Positions 26,010 to 34,754 of a DNA stretch of 64,000 nucleotides are shown one piece after another. The DNA lies in assembly GCF_900110485.1 (NCBI RefSeq), contig NZ_FODY01000011.1, positions 62,001 to 126,000 on the forward strand, in the 5' to 3' direction. Made by a program: the position numbers and the translations under genes. Positions within the stretch are counted from its first letter, which is position 1; each line of letters starts with the position of its first letter. The notes under the pieces were generated by a model that saw only the letters and a list, made by a program, of their open reading frames with translations, ran no database searches and had not been told where the DNA came from. The stretch comes from Propionispora vibrioides (GTDB lineage: Bacteria > Bacillota > Negativicutes > Propionisporales > Propionisporaceae).

Positions 26010-26264
26010 GTCAATGTGCATTTGCGTTTTATAAAGGGTTATCAGTTTTCCACTAAAGAATAGTAGACAAAATGATACTTTCACGAACATGGCACCATTG
26101 TTATATCAAAAGTCCCCCCCTGATTTTACTGACTTCATAGGTATTTTCTTGTTCTAGTACATGCCATTAAATTATTCCATAACGTGTCTATTATCATATC
26201 TTTAAAAGCCAATTTATCTGGCTTTGCGCTATCTATAATGCCACGCTAGGTTATTGAACACTCA

Positions 26265-26302
26265 GACTAAACCTTAGTCAATTATTTGACTAAGGTTTAG
26301 TC
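26265..26302. repeat. Perfect 16-bp inverted repeat
   Basis: GACTAAACCTTAGTCA (26265-26280) and TGACTAAGGTTTAGTC (26287-26302) with a six-base loop. There is no T tract on either strand, so it is not a typical terminator. It lies in an otherwise gene-free stretch between the ArsR gene and repeat copy C. Confidence 0.6.
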
Positions 26303-26353
26303 CGGTAATCCCCAATTCCGTTCCGCATCATTTCTACGATTATTGCTATCGAA

Positions 26354-26383
26354 CGGACACGGGGGCGGTGGTGCTGTCTTACT
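26354..26383. repeat. Half copy of the GGACACGGGG repeat, copy C
   Basis: GGACACGGGGGCGGTGG plus TGCTGTCTTAC match the left half of copies A and B and then stop exactly where the DUF362 remnant begins, so the repeat marks the break point of that remnant. Confidence 0.6.
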
Positions 26384-26466
26384 AAATGAGCACGCAAGTT
26401 CTGCATAGCCTGCTCTACGACTTGTTGGTCGTAGGAATCGGCTTTTACTGCTGCTACATTTTGCAT
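26384..26466 (-). pseudogene. N-terminal remnant of a DUF362 gene
   Basis: With AAAGGTG upstream, the minus strand from ATG 26464-26466 reads MQNVAAVKADSYDQQVVEQA then MQNLRAHL and runs into the GGACACGGGG repeat. The intact DUF362 protein at 16776-17903 starts MTKVAAVKADSYDPQIVGQA and LAHLGG. Only about 27 residues are left. Confidence 0.75.
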
Positions 26467-26491
26467 ATAGCACCTTTTACAAATCGACTTA

Positions 26492-26866
26492 TTATATACA
26501 CTCCCGCTGCTCTGCCACCTTCTTTAAAATGTGCATAGCACTCACTGCACACGGAACACCTGCATACCCTGCACAATGAAAAATTATCTCAATTAATTCT
26601 TCCATGGTTATTCCAATATTCAAAGCGGAATTAAAGTGGAAGCCCAGAGTGACCTCCCCAGCTCCTTGGGTTATCAGGGAAGACAAGGTGATTAGTTCAC
26701 GTTGTTTCAAATCAAACACCGGTCTTGAATAAATTTCACCAAACCCAAATTCAATAATAAGGCGCGCCAAATCAGGCGAAAAAGCGTGTAAATCCGCTAC
26801 CGCTTGTTTCCCCTTGTCTCCGGCCAATTTCATCAATACTTCTATACCCTGTTGGTAATTTGTCAT
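26492..26866 (-). CDS. Carboxymuconolactone decarboxylase-family protein (AhpD-like)
   Basis: 124 residues. The CMD fold signature is seen in DLKQRELITLSSLITQGAGE and HFNSALNIGITMEELIEIIF then HCAGYAGVPCAVSA. A single Cys and His of the AhpD-type active region are present (HCAGYAGVPC), but the full CxxC of AhpD is not, so peroxidase activity is uncertain. It begins 10 bases after the ThDP enzyme gene and is almost surely cotranscribed with it. Confidence 0.82.
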   Translation of the reverse strand: MTNYQQGIEVLMKLAGDKGKQAVADLHAFSPDLARLIIEFGFGEIYSRPVFDLKQRELITLSSLITQGAGEVTLGFHFNSALNIGITMEELIEIIFHCAGYAGVPCAVSAMHILKKVAEQRECI

Positions 26867-26876
26867 TTTCCATCAC

Positions 26877-28538
26877 TCACCTTTTCAATATCGGGGGAAT
26901 TTCTTCCGGATCAACCAGAACTTCCACAACAGTAGGTCCCTGGTGATTTATTGCAAATTGCAAGGCACGTGCGACATCATTTTCGTCAGAGCAGCGAAAA
27001 GCGGCCGCCCCTAAAGACTGCGCAAAAGCGGTTGCATTCATGGGAGTTTCAAATACTGACCCTACCGTAAAATTAAACATTTTTTTCATTCCCACATCCA
27101 CCATTGCCAGTCGTCCATTATTGAGAACAACAAAAATCACCGGAATATTGTTGCAAACAGCAGTGGAAACTTCAGTGCCATGCATCATCATGCAGCCATC
27201 GCCAGTGATACAGACAATAGGCCGTTCAGGCCTGGCAAGCTTAGCCCCTATGCTGTAGCCAATGGCATGTCCCATGGTAGCAAAGTATTCATCGAAATAG
27301 AAAGTTCCCGGCTCATAAATATCAAGATGTTGAATTGCATAGAAAGTATGACTGCCATTGTCACCGAAAAAAATAGTATCCCTAGGTACATTTCGCCGCA
27401 GTACCCGCATTGTTGCAGCAGCAGAAAGTATCGACGGCTCATGGTTGGGTTCCTGCTTAACGAAGTTCACGGTTGCAGCAATTTCTTTTTGTGCTTCTTG
27501 CAAAACATCCCTGCCGACCGGCACTGGTGACTGCTTGCCCTGTGCATATTTTAACAACTGACAGAGGTTATGCTTTGCATCACCAATCACAGCTATGGTA
27601 GGTACAGGAATGGCTTTTCCGATAAAGGTGGGATCACAATCAAACTGAATTACTTTCTTAGGATAAAAATCAGGGGTAATCCCGGACATAGCCAGATCAG
27701 ACAATCTACTTCCAATAACAATCATCAGATCTATGCCTCGCTTCACCCAAAGATCAGCCTGAGGGGAGCCCCCCAGGCCCGAACCACCTAGTGAAAGTGC
27801 ATCATCCGTCCTAAAACATCCTTTGCCTCCCGGAGTTGTCATAACCGGGATATTCCAGTAGGAAGCAACACGTTGCACTTCCTCATATGCCTGGGATAAA
27901 TGAACCCCTTTACCCAAGAATAATACCGGTGACCTGGCCTCATTCAGCAGAGGAATGATTTGTTCAATGGCATTGGATGTAAGTATAGGAGACGGCAAGA
28001 TGTCCACATCAAAAGCTTTGATTTCTTCCAACAATACGTCTGCCGGAATATTTAAGTGCACCGGACCTTTAACCATTCCTGAGCAAGCTTTTTCTAGAGC
28101 ATGCTTTAAGTAAAGGGGAAAAGTTTCGGCACGCCCGACCTGTGCACTGAATAATGTCACAGGTTCAAACATTTTAACCAGATCCGTCCCCAGGAAACTG
28201 GCATCATGGCCAAGAGATTTTCCTGTCTCCTGCATAGAGGGATGGCCGGTAATAAAAAGCACTGGCAGATTGTAAGCTTTTGCCTGCCCGGCTGCAGTCA
28301 GCAGGTTTGTCCCACCCGGTCCACCTGTACCAACAACAACCCCTAGACTATCGTTCATTAGAGCATATCCTGCAGCAGCAAATCCCGCTCCAGATTCATG
28401 ACGGCACAGTACATATCTCAATCCTTGCTTTCCAATTTCTGCGTTAATTGCTGCCACCGGTCTTCCTGGAATGCCAAAAGCATGTGTCACGCCAAGTTTC
28501 AACAAGTTCTCCACTAGTAAGGTTACAACTTTTTTCAA
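26877..28538 (-). CDS. Thiamine-diphosphate-dependent enzyme, acetolactate synthase-like
   Basis: 553 residues with the three-domain plan of the family. The catalytic glutamate lies in CRHESGAGFAAAGYA, followed by GTGGPGGTNLLT. The cofactor motif is GDGCMMMHGTEVSTAV with the asparagines in VVLNNGRLAMVD. It may be an acetolactate synthase, benzoylformate decarboxylase or sulfoacetaldehyde acetyltransferase relative; the substrate cannot be read from the sequence. The best start is TTG at 28536-28538 with AGGGAGG upstream. No small ilvN-type subunit follows; a carboxymuconolactone decarboxylase family gene does. Confidence 0.8.
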   Translation of the reverse strand: MKKVVTLLVENLLKLGVTHAFGIPGRPVAAINAEIGKQGLRYVLCRHESGAGFAAAGYALMNDSLGVVVGTGGPGGTNLLTAAGQAKAYNLPVLFITGHPSMQETGKSLGHDASFLGTDLVKMFEPVTLFSAQVGRAETFPLYLKHALEKACSGMVKGPVHLNIPADVLLEEIKAFDVDILPSPILTSNAIEQIIPLLNEARSPVLFLGKGVHLSQAYEEVQRVASYWNIPVMTTPGGKGCFRTDDALSLGGSGLGGSPQADLWVKRGIDLMIVIGSRLSDLAMSGITPDFYPKKVIQFDCDPTFIGKAIPVPTIAVIGDAKHNLCQLLKYAQGKQSPVPVGRDVLQEAQKEIAATVNFVKQEPNHEPSILSAAATMRVLRRNVPRDTIFFGDNGSHTFYAIQHLDIYEPGTFYFDEYFATMGHAIGYSIGAKLARPERPIVCITGDGCMMMHGTEVSTAVCNNIPVIFVVLNNGRLAMVDVGMKKMFNFTVGSVFETPMNATAFAQSLGAAAFRCSDENDVARALQFAINHQGPTVVEVLVDPEEIPPILKR

Positions 28539-28588
28539 ATCATTTTCCTCCCTAAGCAATACATCAAAAAATCTCTAGGAGTTAAAAA

Positions 28589-29671
28589 TTATGCGCTACA
28601 TTTTCCCTTAATCGGAATAGTAATAATAAATTTAGTCTCTTGATTCTTTTGGGATAGCACTTCAAGAGTTCCCTCATGGCGTCTGACTATTCCCATACAG
28701 ACAGAAAGTCCTAATCCTGTGCCATTATCCTTGGTTGTAAAGAACGGGTCAAAGATTTTATCCAGATACTCTTTATTAATTCCACAGCCAGAATCGCTGA
28801 CGACTAAACAAACAGAATCTTCATTACGGCTAGTTTCTACAATAATGACACCTTGCTGTTCTATAGCCTCTATACCGTTTTTCAGCAAGTTCAAAATTAA
28901 CTGTGTAATCTCCTTTTCGTCTAAGAGAATTAAAGGCAAGTTTTCATCCAGCCTAGTTTCAATCTCAATACAATGCATATTTGCTTCTGACAATATCATC
29001 GGGACAATATGTTTAATAATGCTGTTAATCTGCGTAGGTGCCTGCTTTGTCGCCTTATTATTAGACAAAGACAAAAAGTTAGAAATAAGCTGCTCCACTC
29101 TTTCCAGTTCGGATAAAACCACCTTAAGCTGATCCCCCATAACAGATGTACTTCTCTTTTCCATAATTTGCAGATAGCCTTTAATGACTGTCAGAGGATT
29201 TCTAATTTCATGGGCCACTCCCATGACCAATTCACTAATCAGGTTAATACGGTCTAACATTGCCAGTGCCTTTTCATGTTCCATTCGTTCCTGTTCATAT
29301 TTTGTTATATCTTGATTTATAGTAAGCGAACCAATAATTTCCCCCGTGCCATCCCATAAAGGCACTGCATTTAAAAGCAATGTACGGCCTCGGAACTCAT
29401 AAGGCAAATTAGAAATTTCCGTGCCTTGAGAAGCTAAATAGGAAGGCGATCCAACCCAATCTATGCCAGTTGTTTCTTTCAAAAAGTCCGGCCCCTTACC
29501 ACGTAATTGTTCTATGGTATATTCGGGATAAAATATATCCCTAAATGTTTTATTTGCGCCTACGAGAATACCTTCTGTGTCTAATTCAAGAATAGCAACG
29601 GGACATAAGTTGTATATCTGTCGCAACCTTATTAACTCATCCATATGTCTACTTGAAAATTCCGGTACCAT
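28589..29671 (-). CDS. PAS-domain sensor histidine kinase
   Basis: 360 residues, no membrane segment, so cytoplasmic. A PAS domain fills about 15-130 (NLCPVAILELDTEGILVGAN, GSLTINQDITKYEQER). The HisKA box is ELVMGVAHEIRNPLTVIKGY. The ATPase domain has LLKNGIEAIE (N box), VVSDSGCGI (G1), FDPFFTTKDNGTGLGL (F and G2). No response regulator is adjacent, so it is an orphan kinase of the kind that feeds sporulation phosphorelays in related Firmicutes, or it may sense a signal for the ThDP gene downstream. I start at ATG 29669-29671, with GAGGAAT upstream, rather than the GTG five codons earlier. Confidence 0.88.
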   Translation of the reverse strand: MVPEFSSRHMDELIRLRQIYNLCPVAILELDTEGILVGANKTFRDIFYPEYTIEQLRGKGPDFLKETTGIDWVGSPSYLASQGTEISNLPYEFRGRTLLLNAVPLWDGTGEIIGSLTINQDITKYEQERMEHEKALAMLDRINLISELVMGVAHEIRNPLTVIKGYLQIMEKRSTSVMGDQLKVVLSELERVEQLISNFLSLSNNKATKQAPTQINSIIKHIVPMILSEANMHCIEIETRLDENLPLILLDEKEITQLILNLLKNGIEAIEQQGVIIVETSRNEDSVCLVVSDSGCGINKEYLDKIFDPFFTTKDNGTGLGLSVCMGIVRRHEGTLEVLSQKNQETKFIITIPIKGKCSA

Positions 29672-30126
29672 GACAACATTCCTCACTTTTAAAAATCATT
29701 TTTACCTTTAAAAGCATAAACTAAAACTCACTACGGTTTTAACACCACTTAGCTCATATGCTATTCACCATTCATGCATCCTCTGCTATTTTGGTACTTT
29801 ACCGGATTACTGGCAGCCTTAGAATTATGGATTTATGCCGATTTTTCAATAGCTTTAGCTATTATTTTTTGCTCGCCATTTCTCATATTTTTCTCTAATG
29901 ATTGCACCACATATTTTCTAATCCCTTACATTCCTCATCATCGATGTACTATCAATTCCTTTATTTACCTATTTTACAAATTCCGCTCTTAAAACAAAAA
30001 ATCCTGCAACTTTTTATCAAAAAATGCAGAATTTTCCTCTTTGCTATATGGTCTTCTTATAGGGCCGACACCCCTTGAAATGCGCTTATAGAACCAGTAT
30101 TCAAGCATCTAGAATGTATTTCACTG
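29672..30126. other. Intergenic region without a supported gene
   Basis: It holds a terminator-like hairpin near 29991-30034 and little else. A 72-residue hydrophobic open frame on the plus strand (29774-29992) has no ribosome site and is not called. Confidence 0.4.
29991..30034 (-). terminator. Terminator downstream of the SnoaL-like gene
   Basis: On the minus strand the arms AAATTCTGCA and TGCAGGATTT pair with one wobble and are followed by a long T-rich tract. It terminates transcription that comes through the SnoaL-like gene and the DUF362 remnant. Confidence 0.65.
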
Positions 30127-30206
30127 CATATACTTTTCTATACCACCTAAATGGGCAAGCATTGCTTCTCTAGCCGTCGCGCTTCTGTTCTTTTTTATTA
30201 CGTTAT
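30127..30206 (-). pseudogene. Second N-terminal remnant of a DUF362 gene
   Basis: The minus strand reads DYNVIKKNRSATAREAMLAH then LGGIEKYMQ and a stop. The intact protein has SYDPQIVGQAITDLLAHLGG and MSQFIQPGD at this point. About 26 residues are recognisable and no start codon is preserved. Confidence 0.6.
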
Positions 30207-30221
30207 AGTCACAAAGACCTA

Positions 30222-30638
30222 CTAATTACTGCTCGTCAGCGTAACAGCAAGTGAATCCATATAGTCTCGCCAATAAATAATTTTTCGATTTTTAATAGTA
30301 ATTATTGAGCAAAATCTATTATCATAAGGTCTACCCGTGTGTGGTTCGATTCCGTGAACCTGATATTCCATAACGATAATATTTTCTCCCTGCACTTTAT
30401 AGACTTTAAGATTATCGGCATTATTCAGTTTAATACTATAATTACTAAACCAACTCATATATTCCGAGCGGCCTTCCATTCTGTTTGGAAATCCAGGAAT
30501 GTTGTATAAAAAATCAAATACTGCATCATCCGCAACAGCATCCCAAAAATGTTCCCCGTCAACTTCACCTCTAAGTCCTTCCATAATGATATTAAAAAAT
30601 GGTTCGGCGTTTTTAAATCCAACGGACGGTCTTTCCAT
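30222..30638 (-). CDS. SnoaL-like / NTF2-fold protein
   Basis: 138 residues with the alpha-beta cone pattern of NTF2-like proteins: FFNIIMEGLRGEVDGEHFWD, the acidic VADDAVFDFLYNIPG, and the closing strands VVMEYQVHG-type and KIIYWRDYMDSLAV. Members bind small molecules or isomerise steroids or polyketides; none is indicated here. AAAGGAG precedes the ATG. Confidence 0.75.
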   Translation of the reverse strand: MERPSVGFKNAEPFFNIIMEGLRGEVDGEHFWDAVADDAVFDFLYNIPGFPNRMEGRSEYMSWFSNYSIKLNNADNLKVYKVQGENIIVMEYQVHGIEPHTGRPYDNRFCSIITIKNRKIIYWRDYMDSLAVTLTSSN

Positions 30639-31212
30639 GTTTGTTCTCCTTTCATTTTTCTCTAATTATACCTATATAATAGGACAGCTGTATGTCATAT
30701 TAATATCTATTTTCATGGCTACTATCCCTTATATACGCTTGGCAAAATGAGCTACTACAGAAAACTCACGAAGAAAAATGGCCGCAGATAGGGAGCAAGT
30801 AAATTAAAATACACGCTAAACTTATCATTACCGTATATGACCAAATGAATTTATCTTTTCTTGAATATTTGCATCTCGTTGAGTACTGTTGCACATCAAT
30901 AACAACCTCTGGAGAAGTAATGAAAAGACAACCTTTGCCAGACTATTGACCAAGGTTGTCCTTAATTGTTTTGTTAGGCTGCTGCATCCAAAACGAAAAA
31001 GTTATACAGTAAGAAGTGATAAATCTCCATCATACCAAAGTCTAAGGAGGCTTTGCTTTGATTCCCTAGTTTTATATTTACGAAATCCAAGTTTCCATCC
31101 GATTGAAAGTTACTTCGTTGACAAGTAGTGCAAATTACTTTATTTTGAAGTATGCAAGTTATATCAGGTAATTTACAAAGCAAGTGACTATACTAATAAA
31201 GGGGTGAGGCAC
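30639..31212. other. Intergenic region without a supported gene
   Basis: A hairpin with arms GACAACCTT (30927-30935) and AAGGTTGTC (30952-30960) is present, followed by TTAATTGTTTTG. I see no gene with a credible ribosome site. A promoter for the AraC gene must lie near the right end but is not clearly resolved. Confidence 0.4.
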
Positions 31213-31557
31213 ATGTCAGCACAAACAATTGAAGTAATGGCTAAATGGGTCGAAAATAACATTACCGAGCAACCGACCCTAGCGGCCATGGCATCCCATG
31301 TCGGATATTCCCCATATTATTGCTCGGTCAAATTCCGAGAGCATATCGGTACTACATACAAACAATTTCTTTCCAAGTGTAGGCTAATGGCTGCTGCACA
31401 AGATTTGAAAATCACAGAGGATTCTGTTACGGAAATAGCCTTTCGTTATGGTTATGGTTCCTCTGAAGCCTTAACTAGGGCATTTGCGCAGGAATTCCAT
31501 TGTCCGCCAAGGCAATATCGCAAGGACTTTCGTAATTCTCTTAACATGACTGACTGA
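31213..31557 (+). CDS. Stand-alone AraC-family DNA-binding protein
   Basis: 114 residues made only of the double-HTH AraC domain (LAAMASHVGYSPYYCSVKFR, EIAFRYGYGSSEALTRAFAQ, EFHCPPRQYRKDFR), like MarA and SoxS. It probably acts as a monomer and is regulated by its own level instead of a ligand domain. ATG at 31213 with AGGGGTGAG upstream. It ends 42 bases before the methionine aminopeptidase gene. Confidence 0.85.
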   Translation: MSAQTIEVMAKWVENNITEQPTLAAMASHVGYSPYYCSVKFREHIGTTYKQFLSKCRLMAAAQDLKITEDSVTEIAFRYGYGSSEALTRAFAQEFHCPPRQYRKDFRNSLNMTD

Positions 31558-31599
31558 TAAAGCGCTTCCGCCTTTATTACATATAAGGGGAGTAAATAA

Positions 31600-32469
31600 A
31601 TGAAGTTTGGAAGAAACAATATTTGTTGGTGCGGCAGTGGACAGAAGTATAAAAATTGCCACATGGAAATTGACGAAAAAATTAAGCTGTATCGTATGAA
31701 GGGATATGAGGTTCCGAACCGTACACAGTTAAAGACAATTGAAGACATCCACGGGGTTCGGGAGAGCGGCCTTCGCAACATCGAATTGCTGGATTATATC
31801 AGCGAATTTGTGGTGGATGGAATAACCACGGAAGAGCTAGATCAAAGGATCTATCAAAAAACCATAGAGCTAGGAGGCATCCCTGCCACTTTAGGCTATG
31901 AGGGTTATCCAAAGAGCGTATGCATTTCCATTAATGAGGTGGTATGTCACGGAATTCCTTCGGAACAAATTCGATTAAAAAATGGCGATATTGTAAACAT
32001 TGATGTGACCACCATTTATAATCGGTATTATTCTGACTCATCCCGTATGTTCTGTGTTGGTAAGGTATCCAATGAACGAAAGAGATTAGTGGAAATAGCA
32101 AAAGAATGCCTGGACCTTGGAATTGAACAAGTCAGACCCTGGGGATTTCTCGGGGATATTGGTCAAGTGATTAAGGATCATGCTCACGCCTATGGCTATT
32201 CGGTTGTCCGGGATATTGGAGGCCATGGTGTTGGATTAAGCATTCATGAAGAGCCATGGGTAAGTCATGTTGCGTCTGCAGGCACTGGAATGCTTTTGGT
32301 TCCAGGTCTCATATTTACCATTGAACCCATGATTAATATGGGGTCGGCAAATGTACATACCAACCGAAGGGATGGATGGACTGTAACTACCGATGATGGA
32401 CAGCCCTCTGCCCAATGGGAAAAAACTGTATTGGTTACAAAAACGGGAGTGGAAATATTGGCCTATTAG
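31600..32469 (+). CDS. map: Type I methionine aminopeptidase with N-terminal SEC-C zinc motif
   Basis: Removes N-terminal methionine from nascent proteins. Residues 9-21 form a SEC-C motif (CWCGSGQKYKNCH) thought to bind zinc and the ribosome or SecA-related partners. The catalytic domain has the metal ligands in VNIDVTTIY, YYSDSSRMF, IGGHGVGLSIHEEPW, FTIEPMINMG and QWEKTVLVT. Length 289 residues. GGGGAG is upstream of the ATG. This is probably an extra copy; the main map gene usually lies in the ribosomal-protein cluster. Confidence 0.93.
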   Translation: MKFGRNNICWCGSGQKYKNCHMEIDEKIKLYRMKGYEVPNRTQLKTIEDIHGVRESGLRNIELLDYISEFVVDGITTEELDQRIYQKTIELGGIPATLGYEGYPKSVCISINEVVCHGIPSEQIRLKNGDIVNIDVTTIYNRYYSDSSRMFCVGKVSNERKRLVEIAKECLDLGIEQVRPWGFLGDIGQVIKDHAHAYGYSVVRDIGGHGVGLSIHEEPWVSHVASAGTGMLLVPGLIFTIEPMINMGSANVHTNRRDGWTVTTDDGQPSAQWEKTVLVTKTGVEILAY

Positions 32470-32903
32470 TTTGTACGAAAAATACTCCAACACGGCAGTC
32501 CCAGGGTACTAAACTTATAAACAGTAGATCATTTACTCCTGTGGGTGTGTAATTTTTTTATTTACAATTATTAGATAAGCAGATCTATTGATTTTGTTAA
32601 CCACCTTTCATGTTCTCCTTTATTATTTTTAAGGCGAAAATATAAAGGCGTGTAACAAAACTTTTTTTATTTCTCCATTGCTTATAATTTTCTTGAGTTG
32701 TCATTTTATAAGAAACAGGTTTTCGCTATTATAGGTAACAGTATGGCACTCACTAATAATCATTACCTCGCAATTATGCGTTCTATAATTTGCAATTATA
32801 ATGTTTCAAGACTGATAAACTTCTCCAGACCGCCTACTTGAGACGTGGAGACAGGCAAAATTAAGCCGTTTGTCACGGTTTATGACCGAATGCTGCTAAA
32901 ACA
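32470..32903. other. Intergenic region, nothing recognised
   Basis: 434 AT-rich bases between the convergent map and phosphohexomutase genes. Apart from a weak AACCGT/ACGGTT hairpin near 32863-32882, I see no repeat, promoter or gene. Confidence 0.4.
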
Positions 32904-34307
32904 TTACATGGACTGAGCGAATTCTATAGCACCGGCGAGTACATTTTCCAGTTCAGCATTGGTCGATAATTCTGCATAGATACGGATAATGGGCTCGGTC
33001 CCCGATGCCCGGAAAATCAACCAGCCGGTTTCAAGTTCCAGCTTACAGCCATCGGTACATTGCACCGACAGTACTTTGCTGGTACCAATCGACGCAGGCG
33101 GCGTTAGCGCTAAGCTCTCCATCAGAGCTTTTTTCTGTCTGTCGGCTAAATGCAAATCCCTCCGGCCATAATAGAACCAACCATGTTCAAGGGAGAGCTC
33201 GTCAAGCAGCTTCCCTAACGGTTTGCCATAGGCAGCCATCATTTCTATGAGCAAGAAAGCAAGCAGCAGTCCATCGCGTTCAGGAATATAATTCTTGATC
33301 CCGAGACCGCCGCCCTCTTCTCCGCCAATAAGAACATCCTCTTTAAGCATTACTTCCGTAATGAATTTGAAGCCGACAGGAGTCTCATAGAGCTTGCGCC
33401 CGTATTTTTCAGCCACACTTTTAATCAATCCTGATGCGCTGAGCGATTCCACCAAACCGCCGCTCCAACCACGCTTCTCGATAAGGTACTTGGCCAACAA
33501 AGCTATAATCTGGTGTGCATTGATGAACCGCCCATTTTCGTCTACCGCGCCGATCCTGTCACTGTCACCATCCACAGCCAGGCCGCTATAAGCATGGTTA
33601 CGAGTTACCGTTTCCTGAAGGAACCGCAAATTCTTTTCAATGGGTTCCGGATTGACGCCCCCAAAAGAAGGGTTGTATTCTGAACGCACTTCTTTGAGAT
33701 TGATGCCCAGCTCACGGGCCAGTGCCACAGCATAGCCGCTGCCAGCGCCATGCATGCAGTCAAATACTATCGGCTCCTTAAAGGAATATATTGTCTGTAG
33801 ATCCAACACGGCTTTAACATGGGCAAGATATTCCGCTTGGGGAGAAAAATACTGAACACCAGAGAAATCGGCTATTGGGGGCTGCTCACTGTTGGCCGCT
33901 TCCAGCTTATGTACGTATTTCTCTATGGCAGCCACGATTTCCGGCGAAGCCGACCCGCCGTACGGCGCCTTAAATTTAAGTCCGTTGTATTCAGGCGGGT
34001 TGTGGCTGGCGGTAATCATAATGCCGCCAGCAGCCTGACGGTCTTTTACCTGCCAGGTAAGCGCCGGAGTGGGAAGTATCGCATCAGCCAACCATACCGT
34101 GACACCGTTGGCAGCCAGAACCGCCGCGCAGTTTTCCGCATACTGCCGCGAAAGAAAACGGGCATCATAGCCAACCACTATGCCCTGCCGCTGTTCATTG
34201 CGGTCTATTATATAATCAGCTATGGCCTGAGCAACAAGGCGGACATTATGAAAAGTGAAATCCTCGCTGATGATTCCCCGCCAACCGTCTGTACCAAATG
34301 TAATCAT
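32904..34307 (-). CDS. Phosphoglucomutase / phosphomannomutase family protein
   Basis: 467 residues of the alpha-D-phosphohexomutase superfamily. Catalytic serine loop TASHNPPEYNG, metal loop DGDSDRIGAVDENG, sugar loop GGEEGGGLG and phosphate loop RASGTEPIIRIYAE are all present and in order. It interconverts hexose-1- and hexose-6-phosphates. It could help feed mannose derived from the mannan locus 13 kb away, but this is only an inference. AGGAAG precedes the ATG. Confidence 0.9.
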   Translation of the reverse strand: MITFGTDGWRGIISEDFTFHNVRLVAQAIADYIIDRNEQRQGIVVGYDARFLSRQYAENCAAVLAANGVTVWLADAILPTPALTWQVKDRQAAGGIMITASHNPPEYNGLKFKAPYGGSASPEIVAAIEKYVHKLEAANSEQPPIADFSGVQYFSPQAEYLAHVKAVLDLQTIYSFKEPIVFDCMHGAGSGYAVALARELGINLKEVRSEYNPSFGGVNPEPIEKNLRFLQETVTRNHAYSGLAVDGDSDRIGAVDENGRFINAHQIIALLAKYLIEKRGWSGGLVESLSASGLIKSVAEKYGRKLYETPVGFKFITEVMLKEDVLIGGEEGGGLGIKNYIPERDGLLLAFLLIEMMAAYGKPLGKLLDELSLEHGWFYYGRRDLHLADRQKKALMESLALTPPASIGTSKVLSVQCTDGCKLELETGWLIFRASGTEPIIRIYAELSTNAELENVLAGAIEFAQSM

Positions 34308-34539
34308 GTTATACCTTCTTCCTATTCGTCAAATTGATTTTATGTCGTAAAAAAAATCTCAACTATATAAGTCTTCCCAAATTTTATGATACACGTAACG
34401 AAATGTTCTGTCCATGTCGAGAAGGTAAATATTCTGCAGTTGATTATAATCGTTATTGACGTGCCGTCAGCAGGAAAAACCTTTTCAGAACCAGAAATAC
34501 TAATCCAGTAAACAGACAGACTATTAACAGCTACAAGAT

Positions 34540-34701
34540 TAGTACCTTGTCAGCCTTAATCCAGTGAATACTGACGGTCTATTTTCCGCACCGCTTCGTT
34601 ATCGTCAGTCAGCATACTAACGGTATGATTCCTTCCTTCGCCTCGCGTTGCGAAAAATAGTCTCGCCATTCTCCTACTGTTTTAAGACCGACAAGGTACT
34701 A
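34540..34701. repeat. Long imperfect palindromic intergenic element, copy 2
   Basis: Outer arms TAGTACCTTGTC (34540-34551) and GACAAGGTACTA (34690-34701) are perfectly complementary, and the match extends inward (CTTAA/TTAAG). The core at 34581-34658 reads, on the minus strand, ATTTTTCGC ... AGGC ... AGGAAT ... ACCG ... GTAT ... AACG ... GCGGAAAAT, the same order as in the element at 1787-1947. It fills the gap between the divergent phosphohexomutase and RNB genes. Confidence 0.65.
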
Positions 34702-34754
34702 GTTTGATCCGGCAATCAATCAATGAGAATAAACAGCGTTATAAGGAGGACAAA

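Noticed and set aside
29774-29992. 72-codon hydrophobic open frame
   Set aside because: No ribosome site, no homology and AT-rich chance composition.
30974-31183. 69-codon open frame on the minus strand
   Set aside because: No ribosome site and no motif; AT-rich intergenic DNA.
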